From assembly GCA_041663565.1 (NCBI GenBank), contig JBAYMJ010000005.1:1-63972 (forward strand): DNA of 63,972 nucleotides, in the 5' to 3' direction. The stretch is from CAINOH01 sp041663565. Lineage in GTDB: Archaea > Micrarchaeota > Micrarchaeia > Norongarragalinales > CAINOH01. A program made the position numbers and the translations under genes. The notes below the pieces were generated by a model. That model had not been told where the DNA came from and did not search any database. It saw only the letters and a list, made by a program, of their open reading frames with translations. This document shows positions 25,680 through 33,784 of this stretch, one piece after another (within the stretch, counting starts at the first letter, position 1; each line of letters begins with the position of its first letter).

Positions 25680-27119
25680 ATGGCTCTTGAGAACTCGAAG
25701 GAAAAGGACTTCTCCGACTGGTACGCCGAGGTCGTGCAGAAGTCCGAGATGGCGGACTACTCGTCCATCCAGGGATGCATGGTGGTGCGCGAGAACGCGT
25801 GGGGAATCTGGGAGAACATACAGGACGCGTTCAACGCGATGATAAAGGCAACCGGGCACAAGAACGTGCTTTTCCCGCTTTTCATACCAAAGAACCTGCT
25901 TACGAAAGAGGCCGAGCATTTCGCCGGCTTCACGCCCGAAGTGGCGTGGGTGACCAAGGGAGGCGACACCGAGCTTGCAGAGCCGCTTGCAGTTCGGCCG
26001 ACTTCCGAGACGATAATGTACGAAAGCTACGCAAAGTGGATACACTCCCACCGCGACCTGCCGCTTCTTCTCAACCAGTGGTGCACTGTGGTGCGCTGGG
26101 AGACCAAGGCAACCAAGCCGTTCATCCGCACGCGCGAAGTGCCGTGGCAGGAAGGACACACAGTGCACGTTTCAAAGGAAGAGACCGACGCGGAAGTCAT
26201 GCTCATCCTCGGCTTTTACAAAAAGATTCTAGAAGATTACCTTGCGGTTCCGGTGCTTATTGGAAAGAAGAGCGACGGCGAGAAGTTCGCAGGCGCGCTC
26301 TACACGACCACCTGCGAGGCGATGATGCCCGACGGCAAGGCCCTGCAGTCCGCAACTTCGCACAACCTGGGCCAGAACTTCGCCAAGGCCTTCGGCATCC
26401 GCTTCAAGGACAAGGACGAGACCGAGCAGTACGCCTGGCAGGCCTCGTGGGGGATGTCAACGCGCACAATAGGCGCGATGATAATGGTGCACGGCGACGA
26501 CAAGGGAGTGGTAATCCCGCCAAAGGTCGCGCCTCTCAAGGTAGTGATTATCCCGATTGCATACTCCAAGCCGGACGACGCGAAGAAGGTGGCGAAATAC
26601 TGCGAGGGAATCTACGCAAAGCTCAAGGCAGCGGGCATCGCAGTCAAGCTCGACGACCGCGATGACAAGTCAGCTGGCTGGAAGTACAACGAGTGGGAGC
26701 TCAAGGGAGTGCCGCTTCGCCTTGAGATTGGCCTCAAGGACATCGAAAAGGACGCGGTGATGATGGTGCGCCGCGACACCGGGGTGAAGAACTCGGTTGC
26801 GAAGGAAGGACTTGAGAAGTCGGTTGAGGACGAGCTTTCAAAGATGCAGCACGACATGTTCGAGAAGGCAAGGAAGGCGCGCGACGAACGCATCTCCGAA
26901 GTCTCCGACTATGAGGAGTTCAAGAAGGCGCTCGAGACCAAGAAAGGGTTCGTGCGCATGAGCTGGTGCGACGAGCGCGAGTGCGAGGAGAAAATCAACA
27001 AGGACACCACCGCAACGGTGCGCCTGATTGCATTCGACGACCACCACCCCAAGCACAAGGCGTGCGGCCACTGCGGGAAGCCGGCGAAGGTAACCGCGTA
27101 TTTTGCTAAATCATACTGA
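25680..27119 (+). CDS. proS: prolyl-tRNA synthetase
   Basis: Class II synthetase of 479 residues that charges tRNA-Pro, the short archaeal/eukaryotic form. Class II motif 2 region RWETKATKPFIRTREVPWQEGH, then TSHNLGQNFAKAFGI and motif 3 region GMSTRTIGAMIMVHGDDKG are clear. The C-terminal zinc-type extension carries CDERECEEK and CGHCGKPAKVTAYFAKSY ending in Tyr, a hallmark of archaeal ProRS. The ATG at 25680 has GGTGA upstream. Confidence 0.97.
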   Translation: MALENSKEKDFSDWYAEVVQKSEMADYSSIQGCMVVRENAWGIWENIQDAFNAMIKATGHKNVLFPLFIPKNLLTKEAEHFAGFTPEVAWVTKGGDTELAEPLAVRPTSETIMYESYAKWIHSHRDLPLLLNQWCTVVRWETKATKPFIRTREVPWQEGHTVHVSKEETDAEVMLILGFYKKILEDYLAVPVLIGKKSDGEKFAGALYTTTCEAMMPDGKALQSATSHNLGQNFAKAFGIRFKDKDETEQYAWQASWGMSTRTIGAMIMVHGDDKGVVIPPKVAPLKVVIIPIAYSKPDDAKKVAKYCEGIYAKLKAAGIAVKLDDRDDKSAGWKYNEWELKGVPLRLEIGLKDIEKDAVMMVRRDTGVKNSVAKEGLEKSVEDELSKMQHDMFEKARKARDERISEVSDYEEFKKALETKKGFVRMSWCDERECEEKINKDTTATVRLIAFDDHHPKHKACGHCGKPAKVTAYFAKSY

Positions 27120-27130
27120 GAAGGCTAAAA

Positions 27131-27484
27131 ATGGAAAGAAAGCCGGCAAATGCACTTGAGTGGGAAGGCCACCTAAAGAAGGCCCGGGAGCAGCTTGACT
27201 TAGAGGAGTCCCGCTGGCTGCCCGGCGCTGGCGACAAGGGAAAGAGCATCGACGAGTTCTTCGGGCAGAGGAAGAAGAACCTCGAGCTTATGGGAAAGAA
27301 CATCAAGCGCCTGCATTTGCTTGAAAATGAACCCGTGCCAGAGAACCCCACCGACAGGAACCGATTGAACACCCTGATTAAGGAGACCACCAGACTCATT
27401 GAGCTTTCGCACAATATACATAAGGAAAGCTTCAACCAGCAAAAACCGGAAGCCCCAAAGAAGTGGCTATTCAAAACTGATTGA
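27131..27484 (+). CDS. hypothetical helical protein after proS
   Basis: Small charged protein of 117 residues, predicted almost wholly helical. No motif is recognised. It starts 11 bases after proS and is probably co-transcribed with it. It has one hydrophobic heptad-like stretch around RNRLNTLIKETTRLIELSHNI. No signal peptide or membrane segment. Function unknown. Confidence 0.6.
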   Translation: MERKPANALEWEGHLKKAREQLDLEESRWLPGAGDKGKSIDEFFGQRKKNLELMGKNIKRLHLLENEPVPENPTDRNRLNTLIKETTRLIELSHNIHKESFNQQKPEAPKKWLFKTD

Positions 27485-27525
27485 ACAAAAGACCGATGGG
27501 AAATGCAAAAGCCCCTAGGGGGCGT

Positions 27526-27822
27526 TTACTTCTTCTCTCCCTTGAACGCCCACACGAAGAACTTGCCGAAAATAGAGCCCACCACGTTGACCAGGTTGCC
27601 CAGCGTGCCTGCAGCGTCTTCCATCGCCTTGCCGCTTCCGCCCGGGTCCCCGCTCCTTCCGGCCTGCTCGTGATGGTGATGCTCGTGCTCGCGGCTCCCG
27701 CCGACCTCTACAAGGCAGTACAGCACGAGCACCACAAGGGAAAGCAGGAATAGGAAGCTGGAGCCCGAGAGGAAGAATAGCCAGGCGACGACGCCGAGGA
27801 CGACCAACGTGAGCGCGTTCAT
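27526..27822 (-). CDS. small membrane protein 1 of seven-gene operon
   Basis: About 98 residues. Two N-terminal hydrophobic helices (residues ~3-40) are followed by a His/Glu-rich linker (GSREHEHHHHEQAG) and a C-terminal amphipathic stretch. The ATG at 27822 has AAAGGT upstream; a GTG at 27837 overlaps the previous stop as GTGA. It is the last gene of a run of seven very small membrane-protein genes on the minus strand. The His cluster could bind metal. No family recognised. Confidence 0.65.
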   Translation of the reverse strand: MNALTLVVLGVVAWLFFLSGSSFLFLLSLVVLVLYCLVEVGGSREHEHHHHEQAGRSGDPGGSGKAMEDAAGTLGNLVNVVGSIFGKFFVWAFKGEKK

Positions 27823-27833
27823 GAAAGTACCTT

Positions 27834-28115
27834 TCACCCTTGTGGATAATAACCCTGCGGCCCGGCGCCCGCGCCGTCATCCTTGAAAAGCAGTATCAGC
27901 ACGAGCAACAGCCCGCCGCCTATCACGATGGGGTTGGTGCCGCCAAGCAGCACGCTCAGCGCGATTACCGCGCCGACTATCGCGACCAGGATGAGCGCCT
28001 TGTCCTTTGCAAGGACCAAAAGCAGGATGAATATCGCGCCCGCAACCTCGATGCGGTTGGCGCTGACTGCGAAAATCATCAGGAAGACGAGGAACAGGTT
28101 GGTGAAGTCAATCAT
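27834..28115 (-). CDS. small membrane protein 2 of seven-gene operon
   Basis: Protein of 93 residues made of about three hydrophobic helices with a short Gly/Tyr-rich tail (GAGAGPQGYYPQG). Pattern: MIDFTNLFLVFLMIFAVSANR, then LVLAKDKALILVAIVGAVI, then IVIGGGLLLVLILLF. No enzymatic motif. The stop overlaps the possible GTG start of the next gene, indicating translational coupling. Unknown function. Confidence 0.65.
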   Translation of the reverse strand: MIDFTNLFLVFLMIFAVSANRIEVAGAIFILLLVLAKDKALILVAIVGAVIALSVLLGGTNPIVIGGGLLLVLILLFKDDGAGAGPQGYYPQG

Positions 28116-28154
28116 AGGCCAACACTCTTTCAGGCGTTTGTCATCCGCCCTTTC

Positions 28155-28388
28155 CTAGAACCACTCCGCGGGCTTTATCTTCGCAAACGCGCCTCCGAGG
28201 AACAGCACCGCAAAGAGCAGGTACCGGAACCAGTCGTAGGGCACCACCACGAGGTAGATGACGAGGATTGTGACTATTAGCGCGAGAAGGCGCGACTTGA
28301 TGACCCCGTCGGAAAGCAGGTTGTAGAGGCCGAAGAACACGAGTATCAGGGCGACGATGCCGAAGTCGTCCCAGAAGTCGAAAATCAC
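28155..28388 (-). CDS. small membrane protein 3 of seven-gene operon
   Basis: Protein of 77 residues with two or three helices, starting at GTG, which overlaps the previous stop as GTGA. The N-terminus MIFDFWDDFGIVALILVFFG carries an acidic-aromatic motif (F-x-x-D-x-x-x-x-A-L-x-L) also found in membrane proteins 5 and 6 of this operon. It suggests that these three share a common ancestor or a common docking surface. Function unknown. Confidence 0.65.
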   Translation of the reverse strand: MIFDFWDDFGIVALILVFFGLYNLLSDGVIKSRLLALIVTILVIYLVVVPYDWFRYLLFAVLFLGGAFAKIKPAEWF

Positions 28389-28744
28389 CGGCGAGACCTC
28401 CTTGCGGCAGGCTTTGCCTTGCCGGACTCAGCAAGCTGGGCGTATACGCGCTTGCGCAGGCCGAAGAAGTACTCGCCCTCGACCACTATTATGAACACCG
28501 CAGCGCCGAACACCGCGCCTGCGATGAACGAGTTGAACAAGAGGCCCGACACGGTGACGACCCTGCCCGAAGCCTCGGTTATCGCAGTTGAGTAGGTGGA
28601 CTCGAAGTAGTTGTACACCAGGGTGATGGCGATGATGCACACTATCATTGCGGCGTACCGGAGGTTGGGCGAGAACCACTGCCTGCGGTGCTGGTGGAGC
28701 CCGGAATAGACCTTCAAAAGGGCCTTGTGCCTTTCCTTGAGCAT
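28385..28744 (-). CDS. small membrane protein 4 of seven-gene operon
   Basis: About 119 residues. A basic N-terminal cytoplasmic stretch (KERHKALLKVYSGLHQHRRQW) is followed by one helix, a polar external loop (ESTYSTAITEASGRVV), a second helix and a basic C-terminal tail (KAKPAARRSRR). The ATG at 28744 is preferred to a GTG at 28756. With both ends basic and inside, it is a two-helix hairpin. Unknown function; the only member of the set with large basic tails. Confidence 0.65.
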   Translation of the reverse strand: MLKERHKALLKVYSGLHQHRRQWFSPNLRYAAMIVCIIAITLVYNYFESTYSTAITEASGRVVTVSGLLFNSFIAGAVFGAAVFIIVVEGEYFFGLRKRVYAQLAESGKAKPAARRSRR

Positions 28745-28787
28745 AACAACCTTCACTCTCCGATATTTGAAAACCCTTTGCCTGCCC

Positions 28788-29084
28788 CTAGTGCTTGCCC
28801 AGCCCGGGGATGAACGGCAGCACCATGGGCAGCATCCATATGATGCCTGAGAATATTATCGCCGAGAACAGCCACATCCCGATTCCCACCACCGGATAGA
28901 CTACGACCAGGTAGTAGATGAGCACGACAGCAACCACGAGGGCGAGCGTGGGCGAGAAGAACGCGAGGTGCTCCTGCGCCCAGTTGTAGAGGTACCACGC
29001 GACCAGCCCCAGCAGTATGAGCCAGGCTATGTCGCCCCAGAAGAAGACGTCGTCAAGCAAGCCGAAAAACGTTGGTGGGAACAT
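28788..29084 (-). CDS. small membrane protein 5 of seven-gene operon
   Basis: Protein of 98 residues, about three helices, rich in Trp, Tyr and Phe. Its N-terminus has LLDDVFFWGDIAWLILLGL, which matches the acidic-aromatic motif of proteins 3 and 6. A His-containing polar loop QEHLAFFS lies between helices. It begins 8 bases after the stop of protein 6. No family recognised. Confidence 0.65.
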   Translation of the reverse strand: MFPPTFFGLLDDVFFWGDIAWLILLGLVAWYLYNWAQEHLAFFSPTLALVVAVVLIYYLVVVYPVVGIGMWLFSAIIFSGIIWMLPMVLPFIPGLGKH

Positions 29085-29092
29085 ATCTCAAA

Positions 29093-29575
29093 CTACCTCC
29101 TGCGCATCATCTGGTTGGCCATCTGCTGCTGCTTCTGCTGCATGTCCGCCTGCTGGCTGAGGCTGTCGGCGTACTGCGACTTCTCTGCCGCGGAGACATC
29201 CTCGCCCTTGAGTATCCTCTGCTCAATCTGCTGCAGCTTCATGGCCTCGCGCTGCTCCTCCGGCATCTCGCCGGGCACCTCGACGTTGAACGTGCGCAGT
29301 ATCGGGTAGACGGCAAACGACAGTATCATCTGCAGGTTCTGGCCGAACATGACGAACACGAAGAACAGGGTCACGAGTGCCATCGTAAGCAGCGAGTTCG
29401 AAAGCAGGAAAGTCGCGCCAGCTATGGCCGCGAGGGCGAATATCATGGGCTGGTCGTGGAAGTTTATGTAGAGGATGTAGAGTATGTACGAGCCGGTGAG
29501 CACTAGGGCGACGAAGAACATGTCGGAGAAGAACTCGTCCATGAAGAAGGCGAGCGGCAGGAACGGCGTGACCAT
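29093..29575 (-). CDS. small membrane protein 6, with Gln-rich tail
   Basis: About 160 residues. Three or four N-terminal helices, the first preceded by FMDEFFSDMFFVALVLTG, the shared acidic-aromatic motif. A roughly 60-residue cytoplasmic tail is helical and rich in Gln, Glu and Met (QQADMQQKQQQMANQMM), likely a coiled coil. This is the only member with a soluble domain, so it may connect the membrane complex to something in the cytoplasm. The start is ATG at 29575, one codon inside a TTG. Confidence 0.65.
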   Translation of the reverse strand: MVTPFLPLAFFMDEFFSDMFFVALVLTGSYILYILYINFHDQPMIFALAAIAGATFLLSNSLLTMALVTLFFVFVMFGQNLQMILSFAVYPILRTFNVEVPGEMPEEQREAMKLQQIEQRILKGEDVSAAEKSQYADSLSQQADMQQKQQQMANQMMRRR

Positions 29576-29611
29576 CAAAGAGTTGTAGCCGCCGCCCGAA
29601 TAAAAAGCATT

Positions 29612-30100
29612 TCAGCAGGCCGCGCCCAGGGAGCATCCGAGGAAGCCGAAGCTTGTGAGTACGAAGGGCCTGGCGAACATAAGCACCAGGAGCAGGCCGA
29701 AGCCGATTAGCGCGAGCTTGATGCCCTCGGACCAGTAGTTGTATATGTTGCCCTCGCCCGACCAGTCGGCCATGACGCCCTCGCCCAGCTTGGAGGCTGC
29801 AAGCATCGCGCACAGCTCGGGGAGGATGAAGACCAGGTCGTAGACGGGGAGTATGGACACGAGCACGGCGTACTTGGTGCCCTCGATGGCCATCGCAATG
29901 GGCGCGCCCATGCCGAAGAGGAGCAGGGAGAATATGAGTACGAAGAAGTACGCGTTCATGTAGCTCAGCGCGTCGTCCTTGATGAAATAGTACGGCGGCG
30001 CGTAGGTGACCTTCTCCGTCCCCGGCACGGCATTGTAGGCGAGCACTCCGAAGAAGCTTATGAGGAGGACGGCGAATGCAAGGAGGCTGAGCGCGTTCAT
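29612..30100 (-). CDS. small membrane protein 7, first gene of operon
   Basis: About 162 residues, roughly five helices. A TATA box (tttttattgg, centred near 30127) lies about 27 bases upstream of the ATG at 30100, indicating leaderless transcription and a start here rather than at in-frame upstream codons. The segment GMGAPIAMAIEGTKYAVLV followed by FILPELCAMLAASKLGEG vaguely recalls the G-x-x-x-A/L...P-x-x-x-E-L pattern of SpoIIM-type proteins, too weak to assign. It ends LGCSLGAAC with two Cys. Confidence 0.7.
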   Translation of the reverse strand: MNALSLLAFAVLLISFFGVLAYNAVPGTEKVTYAPPYYFIKDDALSYMNAYFFVLIFSLLLFGMGAPIAMAIEGTKYAVLVSILPVYDLVFILPELCAMLAASKLGEGVMADWSGEGNIYNYWSEGIKLALIGFGLLLVLMFARPFVLTSFGFLGCSLGAAC

Positions 30101-30201
30101 AGGTATCTGGAGGGAAGGGGCCAATAAAAACATAGCCGGAAAGGGCGTCGGCGCACCTGCAGGCAATAAGCTCTTTATACGGTGCGGGCCAGAAATTCCT
30201 T

Positions 30202-31038
30202 ATGGAGCCGACGCGCTTTGTCAACATCTCGCCCTGCACGGCGTGCCCAAGGGGATGCGCAGGATGCAGCGGAAAGGCCCGGCTTGGCGGCTTGGAAAAG
30301 GATGAACGGCACCTCAGGCTGACCCCGACAGCCCGGAAGACGATTTCCAAACTGGTCAGGGGAGCGGTTGTTGAGGTTGCAGGCGAGACCGGCGACCCGC
30401 ACTACTATAGCCATGGCAAGGACCCAAACAGCAACCTGGAGGGGCTCCACAAGCTGCTGGTCAAGGCCGGCGCAAAGGAGATTACGTACCTGATGAATGG
30501 AGACCTTTTCCGCAACAAGGAAAAGGCGATGGAAGAAGTCTCCCGGTTCAAGAGAATAATCGGCGACCGCCCGGTCAGGATGCAGTACATGATATCAGTA
30601 GGGTTCCCCAAGACCGGCGTAAAGAACTGGCGGAAAATCACTGCCGGGCACCCGAAGGTAAAGGAACAAAACAAAATCCTGGACAACCTGCACGAGGTTG
30701 CGACCCGGCTTGGGGTGGACTACCAGGTCACGCTGCACGGCCATTTCGAAAAGTCCGAGACCGCAAGCAAGGAGTTCAAAAAATACAAGGAAACATTCCA
30801 CCTGCAGGTGCCGTCGGAACAGTCCGCATTCAAGAAATTCTCCTACGCAAAGTGGCTGACCCCGAAGGAAATCGGGGTTCGATACCAGGGCAACCCAGCA
30901 ATAATGCTGGGAGCCGAACCAATCAACATCCTGCACAACGGGCTGATTTACCGCGATTCCGACGGGTTTTTCAAGCGGCCAATCGGAAGCGTCTACAGGG
31001 GCGGGATGTTCGGCGTCGAGGAAGCTTGCAGGAAATAA
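30202..31038 (+). CDS. short radical SAM-like protein
   Basis: Protein of 278 residues. The N-terminus SPCTACPRGCAGCSG contains C-x3-C-x2-C (Cys 15, 19, 22), the [4Fe-4S] motif of radical SAM enzymes, plus an extra Cys at 12. VEVAGETGDPHYY near residue 60 could be the G-E motif that binds SAM. The rest is alpha/beta, but the barrel would be short. TATA-like ctttatacgg lies about 25 bases before the ATG (leaderless). The reaction is unknown. It is the last chromosomal gene before the island. Confidence 0.7.
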   Translation: MEPTRFVNISPCTACPRGCAGCSGKARLGGLEKDERHLRLTPTARKTISKLVRGAVVEVAGETGDPHYYSHGKDPNSNLEGLHKLLVKAGAKEITYLMNGDLFRNKEKAMEEVSRFKRIIGDRPVRMQYMISVGFPKTGVKNWRKITAGHPKVKEQNKILDNLHEVATRLGVDYQVTLHGHFEKSETASKEFKKYKETFHLQVPSEQSAFKKFSYAKWLTPKEIGVRYQGNPAIMLGAEPINILHNGLIYRDSDGFFKRPIGSVYRGGMFGVEEACRK

Positions 31039-31089
31039 TGCCACGGGGCCTTTCCAGGCTTCAGTCTTGCGAATTTCCGGGAAAGAAAG

Positions 31090-31100
31090 TGCGACCACCG
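31090..31100. repeat. left attachment-site copy of the tRNA-Gly end
   Basis: The 11 bases tgcgaccaccg equal, in the same orientation, the 3' end of tRNA-Gly at 52820-52830. Position just outside the integrase gene and direct orientation fit an attL/attR pair flanking a 21.7-kb insertion. An 11-base match alone is modest evidence; the surrounding element structure strengthens it. Confidence 0.55.
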
Positions 31101-31102
31101 CA

Positions 31103-31195
31103 TCCTGAGGCGTAGGCTCAGTCCAGCTTTGAATCGTGTCGCAAGATGCACAATTGTGCACTAAATCTATTATTATCTCGTCCTCAGGAGTTGAG
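31103..31195. promoter_or_regulatory. integrase upstream region with palindrome
   Basis: Contains the perfect 14-base palindrome TGCACAATTGTGCA (31147-31160) and, further on, stretches (aggctcagt, ctaaatctat, ctcaggagt) that resemble, in inverted orientation, the 82-bp repeats at 43.23 and 52.74 kb. Likely integrase arm-binding sites and/or an operator for the integrase promoter. Confidence 0.4.
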
Positions 31196-31196
31196 G

Positions 31197-32411
31197 ATGA
31201 TGAGAATAAGCGCATCGATATACAGGAACGCCGGGGACCTAGAGGCGGCGTTCCTAAACCTTGAGGCTGACAAGGGCGTCGAACAGGCCAACAAGGAGCT
31301 AATCCGGAAGTTCGTCAACACCTGGCTTGCGAAGGGCTTCACCAGAACGCGTGCAGTCAAGCTGGTTTATGTTCTGCGCAAGCTGGCAAGCGTTCTGAGC
31401 AAGCCTTTCCAGGACGCCACAAAGGACGACCTGATTGCAATGGCAGGCAGGCTGGAGTGCCTGAAGCTTGCGGAAAGCACGAAATACGACCTGAAAGTAA
31501 CCCTAAAGACGTTCTACCGCTGGTTCAAGGGCGGCGAGGATGAAACAACGCCCAGGGAAGTCGCCTGGCTAAAACCGCGAATGAAAAACCGCTCCCACAA
31601 GCTGCCGGAAGACCTTTTGAGCGAGGAAGAGGTCTTGCGGATGGCTCAGGCCGCTACCACCCCACGCGACAAGGCGTTGGTGCTCGTTCTTTATGAAAGC
31701 GGTTGCCGGATTGGCGAGTTGCTATCCCTGAAAATCAAGAACATCAAATTCGACCAGTACGGTGCAATCCTAAGGGTCACAGGAAAAACTGGGGATAGGC
31801 GAGTGCGAATCATCAGCTCCGCACCAGCCTTATCCACATGGCTGGAAAATTACGAGGGAGCGGACGACCTGGAAGCGTACCTTTGGCCGCCCCGCTCAAA
31901 CAATAACCATGAAACTTGCTACCCGGCAGTCCACGCGTCAGTCCACAAAACGCTTGAAAAGCTTGCTTTGGCTGCCGGGATTAAGAAGCGGATTCACCCG
32001 CACTTGTTCCGGCACTCGCGGGCAACGGCCTTAGCTAACAAGTTGACTGAAGCACAGATGAAGGAGTATTTTGGCTGGACGCAATCCAGCAAGATGGCCA
32101 GCGTCTATGTCCACCTAAGCGGCAGGAACATTGACAGCGCCTTGCTGGAACTACAGGGCTTTTCCATGAAGGAAGACAAGCAGGAGGAGCAGATGAACGT
32201 GGTTTTCTGCAAGCGTTGCCACGAAAAGAACTCGCCTTCCATGAAATTCTGTGCACGTTGCGGCTCTCCCTTCAACCAAACCCTGGTTTCCGACGAGTAC
32301 GGCAACAGGTCGAACGAGCTGATGAATGAGTTGTTCCAAGATCCCGAAGTCAAGGAATTCATCGCGCGAAAGGTCATCGAAAAAGGCTTGGTAGACCGGC
32401 TTTCCGCTTGA
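31197..32411 (+). CDS. tyrosine recombinase / integrase with zinc ribbon
   Basis: Site-specific integrase of about 404 residues. An N-terminal SAM-like core-binding domain (residues ~1-130) is followed by the catalytic domain with YESGCRIGELLSL (first Arg), GKTGDRRVR (Lys), PHLFRHSRAT (His-x-x-Arg) and SKMASVYVHLSG (nucleophile Tyr). A C-terminal zinc ribbon CKRCHEKN...CARCGSPF is typical of archaeal integrases. The ATG at 31197 is chosen; upstream codons lie in the regulatory palindrome. It stands at the left end of element A. A 5'-deleted near-identical copy is at 43.3 kb. Confidence 0.92.
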   Translation: MMRISASIYRNAGDLEAAFLNLEADKGVEQANKELIRKFVNTWLAKGFTRTRAVKLVYVLRKLASVLSKPFQDATKDDLIAMAGRLECLKLAESTKYDLKVTLKTFYRWFKGGEDETTPREVAWLKPRMKNRSHKLPEDLLSEEEVLRMAQAATTPRDKALVLVLYESGCRIGELLSLKIKNIKFDQYGAILRVTGKTGDRRVRIISSAPALSTWLENYEGADDLEAYLWPPRSNNNHETCYPAVHASVHKTLEKLALAAGIKKRIHPHLFRHSRATALANKLTEAQMKEYFGWTQSSKMASVYVHLSGRNIDSALLELQGFSMKEDKQEEQMNVVFCKRCHEKNSPSMKFCARCGSPFNQTLVSDEYGNRSNELMNELFQDPEVKEFIARKVIEKGLVDRLSA

Positions 32412-32430
32412 AGTCCGTTCAGGCAAAACA

Positions 32431-33318
32431 CTATTTTGCATACGTCTTGTATTCCTTGACGTATCTTTTGAAGAACCACAAGACAAAGACAACATCCGTT
32501 TTCTTTACCTGCGAACGCTCAAGCGCGTTGTAGTAACTGTTCCTGTTCTCGTAAGGGATGTTCAAAAGCGGGAAACCGTTCTTGTACAGCACGAAATTCA
32601 TCAGCAATCGGCTCATGCGTCCGTTCCCGTCACCGAACGGGTGTATTGTCACTAGCTTAAGGTGCACCAAGGCCGCAAGCTCTACTGGGTGCGTCTTTGC
32701 CTTGGCTTTGTTGTACCAGTGGAAGAACTCGTCCAAGGCAGCTGGGACTTCCATCGGGCTTGGCGGCATGAACCGGCTTCCTGAGATTGCGACTTGGTGG
32801 TTCCGTACTTGTCCTGCAATGTCCGGTTTGGTTGATTCGAACAGTTTCTTGTGCCAGTAAAGCACGATGTTCAGGGATAGGTCTTTCTTGTAATCAAGGA
32901 TTTCGTAGAACACTTTTTCGTGCGCCTCTGCTTCCTTGATGTCCTCAAGCGGCTTTGAACGCGGGGAGAGACCTCGTTCGAGGAGGTCTGCGGTCTCTCG
33001 GTAGGTAAGCTTGGAGCCTTCGATGCGGTTCGTGTCGTAGGTGAACTTGACTGAGAATCCGCGAATCTGTTTCTGCAGCGCGGTCTTCGGCATCTTGCGT
33101 TCTTCCTTGTCGCTGTTCTGCCGAATCTTGTCCAGCGTGGAGTGCCACTTTTCCTTGTAGATTTCCGCAAGGAACTCGCTCTTGACTTCCTCAATCTTTG
33201 CCGGGAGCTTTGTCCCAAGGTATTTTTCCTTCGTCTGGACGCCTTTTTCAGTCCGTACGGTGTGCTGGAGGTAATAGTAGGTCTTTCCGTTGACGACTTT
33301 CCTCTTTACGAAGGCCAT
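32431..33318 (-). CDS. Fic-family protein
   Basis: Fic enzyme of 295 residues that transfers AMP (or a related group) to hydroxyl side chains of target proteins. The active-site motif HPFGDGNGRMSRLL is complete (about 226-239). The N-terminal half contains TNRIEGS (about 97), matching the S/T-x-x-x-E-G/N inhibitory helix of self-inhibited Fic proteins. The first ~60 residues form an extra domain beginning MAFVKRKVVNGKTYYYLQH. TATA tttataaatat lies ~25 bases before the start. It faces the integrase tail to tail and may stabilise the element or act in defence. Confidence 0.92.
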   Translation of the reverse strand: MAFVKRKVVNGKTYYYLQHTVRTEKGVQTKEKYLGTKLPAKIEEVKSEFLAEIYKEKWHSTLDKIRQNSDKEERKMPKTALQKQIRGFSVKFTYDTNRIEGSKLTYRETADLLERGLSPRSKPLEDIKEAEAHEKVFYEILDYKKDLSLNIVLYWHKKLFESTKPDIAGQVRNHQVAISGSRFMPPSPMEVPAALDEFFHWYNKAKAKTHPVELAALVHLKLVTIHPFGDGNGRMSRLLMNFVLYKNGFPLLNIPYENRNSYYNALERSQVKKTDVVFVLWFFKRYVKEYKTYAK

Positions 33319-33380
33319 ACCATATTCATACCCTTACATATTTATAAATAATGCGTTTTATTGCACAAATGTAGGGGTAA

Positions 33381-33402
33381 AGCCTTTGCCTTCACGCAAG
33401 GG
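33381..33402. other. hairpin downstream of Fic promoter
   Basis: Inverted repeat GCCTTTGC-cttcac-GCAAGGGC with one G-T pair, in the gene-free stretch between the Fic gene and the module array. No T run follows. Possible structured RNA or binding site. Confidence 0.3.
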
Positions 33403-33440
33403 CTTGCCAAGGCGTCTGCCCCAGCCGTTGCCATTGTGCG

Positions 33441-33610
33441 CTTGGTGTGTGTATAATTCTTAGAAGCCATTTACGCTCATTACGCTCAAGCCTCCCGTCT
33501 GAAAAACCTGTTTTTACGGTCAAATTTACGCTCTATTTTTGTTTAAATACGAAACGAGTTTTTGCAAAAACGGTTTACGCTCAAGATTACGCTCACGGTA
33601 TCAAAACTCT
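33441..33610. promoter_or_regulatory. regulatory module 1: TTACGCTCA repeats
   Basis: Begins with the box gtataattct (33451). It has six copies of TTACGCTCA in direct orientation: 33471, 33480, 33514 (one mismatch), 33526 (one mismatch), 33575 and 33587. They form three pairs with spacings of 9, 12 and 12 bases. A TATA box gtttaaatac is at 33541, between pairs two and three. No open reading frame. First of three similarly built modules. Confidence 0.65.
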
Positions 33611-33784
33611 CGCTTGATGGTGTAGATATAATTCCTGAACGATTTTTCAGCGAAAACAAGCAAACCCCGCATTCTAGGAACGCTTGAAAATCAAGCGGGA
33701 ATCAAGCGACATTTCTATATATACTCTGTCGCTTGATTCTGTAAAACCGGCCTTGCGAGAGTCAAGCGCAAGAAAACAACCGAA
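33611..33784. promoter_or_regulatory. regulatory module 2: TCAAGCG repeats
   Basis: Box gatataattc at 33625. It has six copies of TCAAGCG/CGCTTGA: 33611, 33681, 33691, 33702, 33730 and 33762. Two of them form the palindrome CGCTTGA-aaa-TCAAGCG. An exact 11-base inverted repeat (ATCAAGCGACA at 33701-33711, complement at 33727-33737) encloses the TATA box tttctatatatac. This is the geometry expected for a repressor or activator clamped around a core promoter. No coding frame. Confidence 0.65.
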
